The notes beneath the pieces are model-generated. The model was not told where the DNA came from. It did not search any database and saw only the letters and a program-made list of their open reading frames with translations. DNA of 64,000 bases from DATGJX01 sp963830545 (GTDB lineage Bacteria; Vulcanimicrobiota; Vulcanimicrobiia; Vulcanimicrobiales; Vulcanimicrobiaceae). The position numbers and the translations under genes are program-made. The stretch's first letter is position 1; every line of letters begins with the position of its first letter. The DNA lies in the NCBI GenBank assembly GCA_963830545.1, contig CAWHMK010000001.1, positions 1,178,001 to 1,242,000 on the forward strand. The letters are read 5' to 3'. Below are positions 53,565 to 62,491 of the stretch, piece by piece.

Positions 53565-54620
53565 ATGGCTCGGATCGCAGCCGTCTTTCTCATTCTTACG
53601 CTCTGTGCGTCGTTTTCGGCGCGCGCCGATGCGCAAATCGACGTTCCGGCCCCGCTTGCGCAATTGGATGCCGCGCTGGCAAACGTCAGCAATTTCGCCC
53701 CCGGGCACGTTGCGCTCGAAATCAAAGATTTGGCGACGGGCTACACGTCCGGCGTAAACGCGAACACCGTGATGCCCGCAGCCTCGACGATCAAAATTCC
53801 AATCATGGTCGAGGTCTTCCGCCAGATGGAAGCGGGCAAGTTCGATTTGAACCGCCGCGTGCACCTCGAAGCGGACGATCGCGATTGGGGTTCCGGCGAC
53901 ATTTGCGAAGCGCCGGTCGGAACCGGCTTCGTCGTTTCGGATTTGCTCACGCAAATGATTACCGTGAGCGACAACACGGCCGCGAACATGCTCATCCGTT
54001 TGGTCGGACGCAGCAACATCAACGCGACGATGACGGCGTTGGGACTGCACCACACGCATCTGACGGACTACATCCGCACCGCGGAATGGAGCGTCCGTAG
54101 TACGCTGCGCACGACGCCCGCCGACATGGTGCACTTGCTGGCCGACATGGCCAAGCATCAACTCATCGACCAATGGTCCTCGAACTACATGATCGCCATT
54201 CTGGAACGCCAGCAGATCAACACGCTGCTTCCGGTGCCGCTCCCCGCGGACATCGAAATTGCGCACAAGACCGGATCGTTCGACGACACGCTCAACGACG
54301 TGGGCATCGTCTACGGTCAAGAGCCGTACGTCATCGCCGTAATGACGACCGATCTGCCGTCGCTTTCATCGGGCCGCACATTCATCCATCGCATCTCGCG
54401 CATGGCATTCGACGATCTGGAACAATTCGGCCGGTGGCGCGCCGAGAACGGCACGCCTGCGGCACCTCTCGATGCCGCATCCGCGGAATCTGCACCGGCC
54501 CAGACTGAACCCAACCAGACCGGACCTGCGGACGGCGGCCCCGCGGCGCCGGATTCGCAGGACGTGCCCATGTGGGGTGCGCAGTCGAAAACTTCGCCCG
54601 CGCCGGCCGCTACGCCTTAA
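53565..54620 (+). CDS. class A-like serine beta-lactamase-fold protein
   Basis: 351 residues with a signal peptide (MARIAAVFLILTLCASFSARADA). Catalytic motifs are AASTIKIPIM (Ser-x-x-Lys), TVSDNTAANML (SDN) and AHKTGSFDD (KTG). The omega-loop Glu-x-x-Leu-Asn motif is missing: the segment before TTP is shorter than in true class A enzymes and holds only one Glu (AEWS). Deacylation of a penicilloyl-enzyme may therefore be poor, so a different hydrolase or penicillin-binding role is possible. A Pro/Ala-rich tail of about 60 residues follows the fold. Convergent overlap of 11 bases with ilvE. Confidence 0.75.
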   Translation: MARIAAVFLILTLCASFSARADAQIDVPAPLAQLDAALANVSNFAPGHVALEIKDLATGYTSGVNANTVMPAASTIKIPIMVEVFRQMEAGKFDLNRRVHLEADDRDWGSGDICEAPVGTGFVVSDLLTQMITVSDNTAANMLIRLVGRSNINATMTALGLHHTHLTDYIRTAEWSVRSTLRTTPADMVHLLADMAKHQLIDQWSSNYMIAILERQQINTLLPVPLPADIEIAHKTGSFDDTLNDVGIVYGQEPYVIAVMTTDLPSLSSGRTFIHRISRMAFDDLEQFGRWRAENGTPAAPLDAASAESAPAQTEPNQTGPADGGPAAPDSQDVPMWGAQSKTSPAPAATP

Positions 54621-55581
54621 CCGCTCTTCCCGCGTAGGTTCGCGTCAGCCAGCGTTCGTACGCGTGCTCTTTGCCGCGCACGGCGCGGTCGTAGAATTCG
54701 GCGAGCAATTTCGTAACGCGCCCGATCGTTCCGTCGCCCACGATCCGGTGATCGACCGAGCGGATGTGCACCACGCCGGCGGCGGTTCCCGTGAAGAACA
54801 ACTCGTCCGCGCCGTACAGTTCGCTGCGATCGATGGAACGCTCGACGACCGGCAGGTCGAATTCGTTGCGCGCCACTTCCAGGATCGAGCGGCGCGTGCA
54901 GCCTTCGAGCACATTTTGTGACGGGTCCGGCGTATAGAGCACACCGCGTTTCACCATGAAGATGTTCTCGGCCGAGCCTTCGGAAACGTGGCCGTCGTGC
55001 GAGAGCATGATCGCTTCGTCGAATCCGTTTGCGACCGCCTCGCTTTTCGCGAGCGCGCTGTTCACGTACAAGCCCGTGATCTTCGCGCGCGGCGGGGCCG
55101 CCGAGTCGTCCGCGCGCCGCCACGAACTGGTTCCGGCCTTGACGCCGTCGGTCGCATCGAGATACCGCGTGAACGGAATCGGAACGATCGCGAATGCGTC
55201 CGGCACGTTGTGCAGGCGTACGCCGACGTCTTCCGCGGCTTTAAAGATGCACGGTCGGACGTAAACATCGGTTTCGAAGCGGTTGCGCGCGCACAGTTCC
55301 GCGGTAAGGTCGACGAGTTGGTCGATGCTCAGCGGGAGCTGCATCATGAGAATTTTCGCCGAGATTGCGAGCCGTTCGTAATGGTCGCGCAATTGCACGA
55401 GATAGAGTTCGCGTTCTTGAGCCGCCCAGTAGCCGCGGATGCCTTCGAAGCAGCCGGTCCCGTACTGCAATCCGTGCGTCAGCAAACCGACTTTGGCATC
55501 GTCGTACGCGCGCATCGAGCCGCCCGCGTACACGGTAATCTTCGAAAGGTCCACGGTTGGCCGTCCTCCCGGCGCTGGCAT
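54610..55581 (-). CDS. ilvE: branched-chain amino acid aminotransferase
   Basis: 323 residues from ATG 55581. VLTHGLQYGTGCFEGIRGY-type block (LTHGLQYGTGCFEGIRGY), the PLP Lys in RAKITGLYVNSALAK, EAIMLSHDGHVSEGSAENIF and GCTRRSILEVA are diagnostic. It transaminates Leu, Ile and Val with 2-oxoglutarate. It is divergent from the phosphoesterase gene with 97 bases between starts. Confidence 0.94.
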   Translation of the reverse strand: MPAPGGRPTVDLSKITVYAGGSMRAYDDAKVGLLTHGLQYGTGCFEGIRGYWAAQERELYLVQLRDHYERLAISAKILMMQLPLSIDQLVDLTAELCARNRFETDVYVRPCIFKAAEDVGVRLHNVPDAFAIVPIPFTRYLDATDGVKAGTSSWRRADDSAAPPRAKITGLYVNSALAKSEAVANGFDEAIMLSHDGHVSEGSAENIFMVKRGVLYTPDPSQNVLEGCTRRSILEVARNEFDLPVVERSIDRSELYGADELFFTGTAAGVVHIRSVDHRIVGDGTIGRVTKLLAEFYDRAVRGKEHAYERWLTRTYAGRAVKA

Positions 55582-55678
55582 TCCGGGGATGCCCGGCCCA
55601 TCCTCCGGCCCGCCGTCCAACAAACGGCACTGCCGGGTGTGGGACGGTACAACGAAGACTGAAGGCGAAGGCGCGGCC

Positions 55679-57919
55679 ATGCTCAGACGCGCCCTTCCGC
55701 CGCTCCTCGCCGTTTTCGCCGCGGCCGTCGCCGCGATAGCAGCCGCAGCCGGATTCATCGTTCTTCCGAACGGATGGCGACTCTCGCCGCCCCCGGCGGC
55801 AGTGATTCGCACGGGGACGATGCCGCAAGGCCTGGCGCTCTCCCCCGACGGCAAGATGCTGGCCGTAGTCGAATCCGGTGTCAATCCGGCGGCTCTGCGG
55901 CTTCTCAGCGCCCCGGACTTGCGTTCGCTGAACGTCATACCGCTGCGCGGCGCTTTCGGGACGCCCGTGTGGCGCGATGCGACGCACGTCCTGGTCGCAG
56001 GCGCAAATACGGATAGCGTTCTCACGGTCGACATTTCCAACGGTGCCGTCACGCAATCGCCGAGCGGAAAAGATTCCTGGCCCGCAGCGGTCGCGATGGA
56101 TGACGCGGGCGATATCGCAATCGCCGACGACGGCGAGGGCGCCATCGTCTTGAACGGAACCCGGATACCGGTGCCGGCACACCCGGCGGACGTCGTCTTT
56201 TCGGGCGACGGAAAAACACTCTATGCGTGCACGCGTTCGGGCAACGACGTGCTCGCCGTGGACGTGCGATCGAAAACCGTAGTAAGCACGATAGCGGTCG
56301 GAAAGCATCCGGGCGCGCTCGCCCTCGACGGAAACACGTTGTACGTTGCGGAGAGCGACGACGATGCCGTGGGCGTCATCGATACGCGTACGCGAAAAAA
56401 GATTGCCGACATTCCCGTCGGCATACCATCCGCCGGCGGCCGTGCCTACGGCGCTTCACCGAATGCGCTCGCGGTGCGCGCCGGTCGGGTGTACGTTTCA
56501 CTTGGCGGCGAAAACGCGATCGCCGTGATCGCGCACGGTGCGGTGGCGGAGCGCATACCGGCGGGCTGGTATCCGACCGGCGTCGCCGTCGCGAACGACG
56601 GAACGATTTACGTCAGCAACGGAAAGGGCGAAGGCGCCCCCGCGAATCCGCAATTCGATCCATTCCGGCACGACTCTCCAGGATACGTCGGATCGATCAC
56701 GGTGGGATCCGTCCGCGCAATTCCGAGTTCGTCGTTGCAAAACGCCGACGCTCAAACGGCGGCCGTTGCGCAGAACGTAGCGCCTCGGTGGACGCCCGCG
56801 CCGCCGGCGGAAACGGTAGTGCGGCCGGGCGGCCCGATAAAACACGTCATCTACGTCATCAAGGAAAACCGCTCGTACGATGAAGTGCTCGGAGACGTAA
56901 CCGGAGCGAACGGCGATCCGAAGCTGGTGTATTTCGGCCGAACGATCACGCCGAATCAGCACGCGATCGCGCAGCGTTTCGGTGTTTTCGACAACGCCTA
57001 CGCGGATGCGCAGGTCAGTGCGGACGGTCATAACTGGACCGATGCCGGATTTGCGAACGATTACGTCGAGCGCTTTTGGCCCGACAACTACGGCGACCGG
57101 CGCGAAGTATATGACATGCAGGACGGCACTGCTCCGGACGTCCCGCACAGCGGATATATCTGGGATGCAGCGGCGCGCGCGCACGTCACATTCCGCGACT
57201 ACGGTGAAGACATCGACTTCCCCGGACGCGGCATCCCCGCAGCAGTCAATACTTTTCCGGGCCTGCGCGGACATTTCGATCCCGCATACATCGGCTGGGA
57301 TTTCGACTACAGCGATCTCGCGCGTTTTGCTGAATGGAGCCGCGAATTCTCGGCGTATACCACGGCGGGCACGCTTCCGCAGCTCGAAATCGTGTATCTG
57401 CCGAACGACCATACCTTCGCGACGGTGCCCGGAAAACTCACGCCGCAGGCGTACGTCGCGACGAACGATTGGGCCCTCGGAAAACTGGTGGACGCCGTTT
57501 CCCACTCGCGGTACTGGCGAAGCACGGCCATCTTCATCCTGGAAGACGACGCGCAGAACGGACCGGATCACGTTAGCGATCAGCGGTCCACGTTCTACCT
57601 CGCAAGTCCCTACGCGAAGGGTGGCGTGCATCACGAACACTATTCGACCGTGAGCGTCGTGCACTCGATCGAGTTGCTGCTCGGACTGCCGGCGCTGTCG
57701 ATTTACGACCGCACCGCGCAGCCGATGTACGCCGCTTTTGCGACGCGGATCGTAAACGCCGAACCGTATACCGCGGTCCGCCCGGGCATCGACCTGAATG
57801 CCGTCAACACGAAGGCTGCGTATGATGCGGCCCTGAGCGCGAAGCTCGATTTCACGCATCCCGACGCCGTCGATCCTGCGCTCCTCAACGACATTCTCGA
57901 GCACGCCGTGCGCAAATGA
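55679..57919 (+). CDS. YncE-like beta-propeller fused to an alkaline-phosphatase-superfamily phosphoesterase
   Basis: 746 residues. One N-terminal signal-anchor helix, then a seven-blade-like propeller (about 50-370; repeated LSPDGK, VDISNG, VDVRSK, VIDTRTRKK). A phosphoesterase domain follows (about 400-740), beginning with IKHVIYVIKENRSYDEVLGD, the signature of the PLC/AcpA family. FDNAYADAQVSADGHNW and EDDAQNGPDHVSDQRS carry further metal-binding residues. This two-domain plan is known in the database as bifunctional YncE/alkaline phosphatase family proteins. Periplasmic. Confidence 0.88.
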   Translation: MLRRALPPLLAVFAAAVAAIAAAAGFIVLPNGWRLSPPPAAVIRTGTMPQGLALSPDGKMLAVVESGVNPAALRLLSAPDLRSLNVIPLRGAFGTPVWRDATHVLVAGANTDSVLTVDISNGAVTQSPSGKDSWPAAVAMDDAGDIAIADDGEGAIVLNGTRIPVPAHPADVVFSGDGKTLYACTRSGNDVLAVDVRSKTVVSTIAVGKHPGALALDGNTLYVAESDDDAVGVIDTRTRKKIADIPVGIPSAGGRAYGASPNALAVRAGRVYVSLGGENAIAVIAHGAVAERIPAGWYPTGVAVANDGTIYVSNGKGEGAPANPQFDPFRHDSPGYVGSITVGSVRAIPSSSLQNADAQTAAVAQNVAPRWTPAPPAETVVRPGGPIKHVIYVIKENRSYDEVLGDVTGANGDPKLVYFGRTITPNQHAIAQRFGVFDNAYADAQVSADGHNWTDAGFANDYVERFWPDNYGDRREVYDMQDGTAPDVPHSGYIWDAAARAHVTFRDYGEDIDFPGRGIPAAVNTFPGLRGHFDPAYIGWDFDYSDLARFAEWSREFSAYTTAGTLPQLEIVYLPNDHTFATVPGKLTPQAYVATNDWALGKLVDAVSHSRYWRSTAIFILEDDAQNGPDHVSDQRSTFYLASPYAKGGVHHEHYSTVSVVHSIELLLGLPALSIYDRTAQPMYAAFATRIVNAEPYTAVRPGIDLNAVNTKAAYDAALSAKLDFTHPDAVDPALLNDILEHAVRK

Positions 57920-58629
57920 ACGGTTGGGTTGCTGCAGGCACGACGTTTCTGGCGTCCGGCTTGGAGTTCGTCGAAGCCGCAACCATCGTGCTCGCCGTCG
58001 CTTACACGGCCGGCTGGCGCGTCGCGTTGCGCGCGACCGCATGGGCGATCGTCGTGCTGATCGTCATTACCGGGCTGCTCGGCCCCGCGCTCGTGCGTTG
58101 GGTTCCGCTGAACGATTTGAAGATCGGAATCGGCATTTTCCTGACGATCTTCGGATACACGTGGCTGCGCAAAGCGATTTGGCGGTACAGCGGACGCAAG
58201 GCGATGCGCGACGAGGAGGCGGCGTTCAACGCCGAGATCGCCGATTTACGCCGGCACGAACGGCAATTCGCTTTCGCCACCGCCTTCAACGGCGTGCTGC
58301 TCGAAGGGCTCGAAGTCGCAGTCGTCGTCGTCACCTTTTCAGCCGGCCGCGCGGGGACTTTTTTATGGGCGTGCGGGGGCGCGCTTCTCGCGGGTCTCCT
58401 GGTCGCCGGCGCAACTGCGCTGCTGCGCCGTCCCTTCTCACGCGTCCCCGAAAACGCGATGGGCTTCATCGTCGGAATCATGCTGCTTTCGTTCGGCACG
58501 TTCTGGAGCGGTGAAGGATTGGGATTGCAGTGGTGGCAGGGCGAAGGCACGCTGATCTGGATCGTCGGCTTCTATCTCGCCTGCGCGCTGCTGTTGATTA
58601 CGGCGTGGAAACGGCCGGCGCGGGCGTGA
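57916..58629 (+). CDS. COG4280-like membrane protein
   Basis: 237 residues, six or seven helices. ASGLEFVEAATIVLAVAYT in the first helix and FNGVLLEGLEVAVVVVTF in a later helix both carry E-G-L-E or G-L-E-x-x-E motifs, reminiscent of the REGLE motif of FTR1-type iron permeases. COG4280 is poorly characterised; transport of a divalent metal is a guess. ATGA with both neighbours shows operon structure. Confidence 0.65.
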   Translation: MNGWVAAGTTFLASGLEFVEAATIVLAVAYTAGWRVALRATAWAIVVLIVITGLLGPALVRWVPLNDLKIGIGIFLTIFGYTWLRKAIWRYSGRKAMRDEEAAFNAEIADLRRHERQFAFATAFNGVLLEGLEVAVVVVTFSAGRAGTFLWACGGALLAGLLVAGATALLRRPFSRVPENAMGFIVGIMLLSFGTFWSGEGLGLQWWQGEGTLIWIVGFYLACALLLITAWKRPARA

Positions 58630-58802
58630 AACGCGCGTACAAGTTCATCGCCGGGAACTCGCGGGTGACGCCGGTGGGCGTCGCCGCCGCCGTGGCGGCG
58701 ACGCTCGTTTTCCGGAACGCGCTCGGATGGTGGTCGGCGCCCGTCTATCTCGGCATTTTGCTCGCGACGCTCGCGGCCGCAACGCTCGAACCGGTGCAGT
58801 AA
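58626..58802 (+). CDS. small membrane protein
   Basis: 58 residues from GTG 58626 (overlaps the previous stop). Two hydrophobic segments (VTPVGVAAAVAATLVF and APVYLGILLATLAAATL) with a basic N-terminus. No family recognised. Position between COG4280-like and formate dehydrogenase suggests an accessory to the former. Confidence 0.55.
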   Translation: MKRAYKFIAGNSRVTPVGVAAAVAATLVFRNALGWWSAPVYLGILLATLAAATLEPVQ

Positions 58803-58855
58803 GCCGCGGGTGCGCGGCCCATGCTCCGCGTACATGTAGTGGCTGGAGGTCCGCC

Positions 58856-60791
58856 ATGAAGTCATACGTCAGACTCACGCATCCATTCGTCCGGGATGCC
58901 GGCGCTTTACGGCGTGCAACCTGGGACGAAGCGCTCGATCGCGCTGCTTCGCTGCTCGCTTCGGCCCGGGATCGCGATGCGACACGTACCTTCGGCATGT
59001 TCAGCTGCTCCAAGGCCACGAATGAGATGAATTACGTCGCGCAAAAGTTCGCGCGCGCGGTGATCGGCAGCAATAACGTCGACAGCTGCAACCGAACCTG
59101 ACACGCTCCGAGCGTCGTCGGTCTGACGGCGGTTTTCGGCGCAGGAGGCGGAACGAGTTCGTACGAGGAGTTCGAGCGCACGAATCTCATTTTGTTGTGG
59201 GGCTCGAATGCGCGCGAAACGCACCCGATCATCTTCCATCATATGCTGCGCGGCATACACAACGGCGCGAAACTCTTCGTCGTCGATCCGCGGCGGACAT
59301 CGAGCGCGCAGTGGGCGGACTCGTGGCTGGGCCTGGACGTCGGCTCCGACATCGCACTGGCGAACGCGGTCGGCCGGGAAATCATCGCGGCGGGACTTGC
59401 GAACTCCGGTTTCATCGAACGCGCCACCGAAGGATTCGAAGCGTACCGCGAAAGCGTGCAGCAGTACACGCTGCAATACGCGCAGCGGGTCACGGGGGTT
59501 CCGGCGGAAGCAATTCAAGAACTCGCGCACGCCTACGCGCGCGCAGAATGCGCGGAACTTTGCTGGACGCTCGGCGTCACCGAGCATCATAACGCCGTCG
59601 ACAACGTGCGCGCACTGATCAATCTCGCGCTCGTCACCGGCCATGTCGGACGTTACGGTTCGGGTGTTTGTCCGCTGCGCGGGCAGAACAACGTGCAGGG
59701 CGGCGGCGACATGGGCGCGCTTCCGGACAAGCTTCCGGGCGGTCAAAGCGTAGAAGACCCGCAGTTGCGCGCGAAGTTCGAGCGCATATGGGGCGCGCGC
59801 ATACCTCCCAAACGGGGCAAGCATCTGGGAGAGATGTTCGAAGCGATGGATCGCCGCGAACTCGACACGCTGTACGTGATTGGCGAAAACCCCGCGCAGT
59901 CCGAAGCGGATCAGGAACACGCGATGAGTGCGTTGCGCGGATTGCGCGGCCTCATCGTGCAGGACATCTTCATGACGAAAACCGCCGAACTCGCGAACGT
60001 GGTGTTTCCGGCGACGGCCGCGTGGTGCGAGGCGGAAGGCACCGTCACCAGCAGCGAACGGCGCGTTCAGCGCGTGCGAAAAGCGCTCGAACCCCCCGGC
60101 GAAGCACGCGGCGACATCGAAATTCTGTGCGAGCTCGCGCGACGTTTGGGACACGACTGGCAAGATGCGAGCGCGCGCGCCGTTTGGGATGAATGCCGCT
60201 CGCTTTCACCGTGGCACGCCGGCATGAGCTACGAGCGGCTGGAGCAGACTCGGCGGCATTCAATGGCCGTGCTTCGACGAGCAGCACCCCGGCGAGAAGT
60301 TTCTGCACGCGCGCCTTTGGGAGAATCCCATCCGCGGCGCAAAGGCACCCTTCATCGTTGTCGAGCATGCGCCCCCGGTCGAAACGCTCGACGACGACTA
60401 TCCGGTTCGCTTGACCACAGGGCGGCGCTTGGAATCGTTCAACACCGGTGTGCAAAGCGGCGCGTACCGCTCGCCGCTGCGAATGGGAGAAACGCTGGAC
60501 GTTTCGCCGGAGGACGCGCAACGTTACGGTTTGGAGGACGGCGATCCGGTGCGCGTAATCTCGCGCCGCGGCTCCGTCGTGATGCCGGCGCGCGTCGATG
60601 CGGGGCTGCGAGCCGGCCTGGTGTTTACGACGTTCCATTTCAACGACGAGGTTGCCACGAACATCCTCACGATCGACGCAACCGATCCGCAGTCCGGAAC
60701 CGCGGAATTCAAAGCAGCCGCAGTGCGCTTGGAAAAGGTTGCCGCCGGTATGGAGCAGCGTGCAGCGGCGCCCCGAGCGGCGACGGTGTAA
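58856..60791 (+). CDS. fdhA: formate dehydrogenase catalytic subunit, selenocysteine-containing, lacking its N-terminal Fe4S4 domain; one frameshift
   Basis: About 644 residues. ATG 58856 has GGAGGT at 58845-58850. The frame meets TGA at 59099-59101 inside NNVDSCNRT-TGA-HAPSVVGL, exactly the Sec/Cys-His position of formate dehydrogenases, so TGA is read as selenocysteine 82. It then continues open with GQNNVQGGGDMGALPDKLPG, IGENPAQSEAD and AWCEAEGTVTSSERRVQ, all family blocks. A frameshift near 60248 (CAGACTC) is repaired by one base to give GIQWPC; the C-terminal molybdopterin dinucleotide domain (LTTGRRLESFNTG) ends at 60791. The protein starts at RATWDEALD, just after where the [4Fe-4S] domain should be. 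That domain is at 63.1-63.3 kb. Confidence 0.88.
59113..59131 (+). promoter_or_regulatory. predicted bacterial SECIS hairpin
   Basis: Stem CGTCGTC/GACGGCG (7 pairs, one G-U) with loop GGTCT, starting 12 bases after the TGA. E. coli fdhF has a GGUCU apical loop at a similar distance that binds SelB. It lies within the fdhA coding sequence, where bacterial SECIS elements act. Confidence 0.8.
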
Positions 60792-60793
60792 CG

Positions 60794-62491
60794 ATGGATC
60801 TTCGGCTGATGAACGCTCCGGCGAGCGCGGAAGAAATCGAGGCGGTCGATGCGCTGCTGGGCGCGGAGTCGCCCCGCGCGACGCGCATGGTACACGGCGG
60901 CAAAGAAGCGCGCGATCGCCGCAACCTGCTTCTTCCCGCGCTGCACGCAGTGAACGATCGCGTCGGATGGATAGGTGCGGGAGCGCTCGACTACATCTGC
61001 CGGCGCTTGACGATTCCGCCGGCGGAAGCCTACGGCGTAGCGTCGTTTTACCACTTGCTCTCGCTCGAGCCGTCGCCGCCAACGGTGGTTCACGTGTGCG
61101 ACGACATCGCGTGTTTGGCAAACGGTGCCGACGCTTTGTGCGCGGCGATGCAGGAGCGATACGGCGAGCGTGGGTGGCGGCGCAGTCCGTGCCTGGGCAT
61201 GTGCGCTCGCGCGCCCGCAGCACTCGTGATTACGGCGGGCGCCGAGCCGGAGCGCCGGCCGCTCGAGCCGCGCATGGAAGAAGTTCACGTCGGAGGCACG
61301 CAGTTGCGTTTGCTGGGCCGGGTGGCAACGACTGCTAGCGAGTACCGCGCGCAAGGCGGATATGCGGCGCTTGCGCGTGCTTTGAAGATGGGGCCGGGCA
61401 GCGTTATCGCGGAAATCGCCGCTTCGAAACTGGTCGGCCGGGGCGGCGCCGCGTTTCCGGCGGCGCGAAAGATGGAAGCAGTCGCGAGCGCCCCGGCAAA
61501 ACCGCATTACATCATCTGCAACGCGGACGAGTCGGAGCCGGGCACGTTCAAGGATCGCGTGCTCATGGAGCGCGATCCGTTTGCAATCGTGGAAGCGATG
61601 ACGATCGCCGGTATCGCGACGGGCTGTGAATACGGTTACGTCTACGTGCGCGGCGAATATCCGCTGGCGGAACAGCGGCTGCGCCAAGCGATTGAAGAGG
61701 CGCGCGCGCACGGTTTTCTCGGCGAAAACGTGATGGAGCGCGGCGCGCGTTTCGATCTCGAAATCCGGCGCGGCGCCGGCGCGTATATTTGCGGTGAAGA
61801 GACGGCGCTGTTCAATTCCATCGAAGGCAAACGCGGCGAGCCGCGCAACAAACCGCCGTTTCCGGCGCAAGCGGGATTGTTCGGCAAACCGACGCTCGTC
61901 AACAACGTCGAAACGCTGGCGTGCATTCCGGTTATCATCAACGAGGGAGCGCAGGCGTTCGCCGCGATCGGCACGCCGGAATCGACCGGCACGAAACTCT
62001 ACTGCCTTTCCGGCGCCGTCACGCAGCCTGGACTCTACGAGGTGCCGTTCGGCACGACGCTTCGGGAACTGCTGGCATTAGCCGGAGGCATTCGTGAAAA
62101 CCGCGCCTTCCGGGCCGTGCTGCTCGGCGGAGCCGCGGGAACGTTCGTCGGTCCGGAATCGCTCGATTTGCCGCTCACGTTCGAAGCGACGCGGAGCGCC
62201 GGGACGACGGTGGGTTCGGGTGTCGTAATGGTGTTCGACGACCGGGCGGACATGGCCCGGATCGTGAGCCGCATCGCGGCCTTTTTCCGCGACGAGTCGT
62301 GCGGTCAGTGCGTACCCTGCCGCGTCGGAACCGTACGCCAACATGAAGCGCTGCAGCGCGGCGATGCGGCGCTCATCAACGAAATCGCGCGCGCGATGCG
62401 CGACGCATCGATCTGCGGCCTGGGGCAAACTGCCGCGAACGCCGTCGAATCCGCGGTTTCACTTCGCATTCTGGGCGCAGGTGTATCGTGA
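60794..62491 (+). CDS. fused NuoE-NuoF-like diaphorase subunit of formate dehydrogenase
   Basis: 565 residues from ATG 60794. N-terminal NuoE-like part (to about 160) with a [2Fe-2S] site CDDIAC and CLGMC. NuoF-like part: GRGGAAFPAARKM (NADH), NADESEPGTFKD (FMN), GAYICGEETALFNSIEG, and a [4Fe-4S] site SCGQCVPCRVGT. It passes electrons from formate oxidation to NAD+ or the reverse. NuoE/NuoF fusions are common in soluble NAD-linked formate dehydrogenases and hydrogenases. Confidence 0.92.
   Translation: MDLRLMNAPASAEEIEAVDALLGAESPRATRMVHGGKEARDRRNLLLPALHAVNDRVGWIGAGALDYICRRLTIPPAEAYGVASFYHLLSLEPSPPTVVHVCDDIACLANGADALCAAMQERYGERGWRRSPCLGMCARAPAALVITAGAEPERRPLEPRMEEVHVGGTQLRLLGRVATTASEYRAQGGYAALARALKMGPGSVIAEIAASKLVGRGGAAFPAARKMEAVASAPAKPHYIICNADESEPGTFKDRVLMERDPFAIVEAMTIAGIATGCEYGYVYVRGEYPLAEQRLRQAIEEARAHGFLGENVMERGARFDLEIRRGAGAYICGEETALFNSIEGKRGEPRNKPPFPAQAGLFGKPTLVNNVETLACIPVIINEGAQAFAAIGTPESTGTKLYCLSGAVTQPGLYEVPFGTTLRELLALAGGIRENRAFRAVLLGGAAGTFVGPESLDLPLTFEATRSAGTTVGSGVVMVFDDRADMARIVSRIAAFFRDESCGQCVPCRVGTVRQHEALQRGDAALINEIARAMRDASICGLGQTAANAVESAVSLRILGAGVS

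Noticed and set aside
58856..59101. fdhA as a pseudogene broken by a stop codon
   Set aside because: The stop lies exactly at the selenocysteine position, the frame continues with conserved residues and a SECIS-like hairpin follows.
59192..62491. A 1099-residue protein joining formate dehydrogenase to NuoEF
   Set aside because: The middle (about 60260-60790) is Arg-rich nonsense; the true FdhA C-terminus is in another frame and ends at 60791, three bases before the NuoEF ATG.
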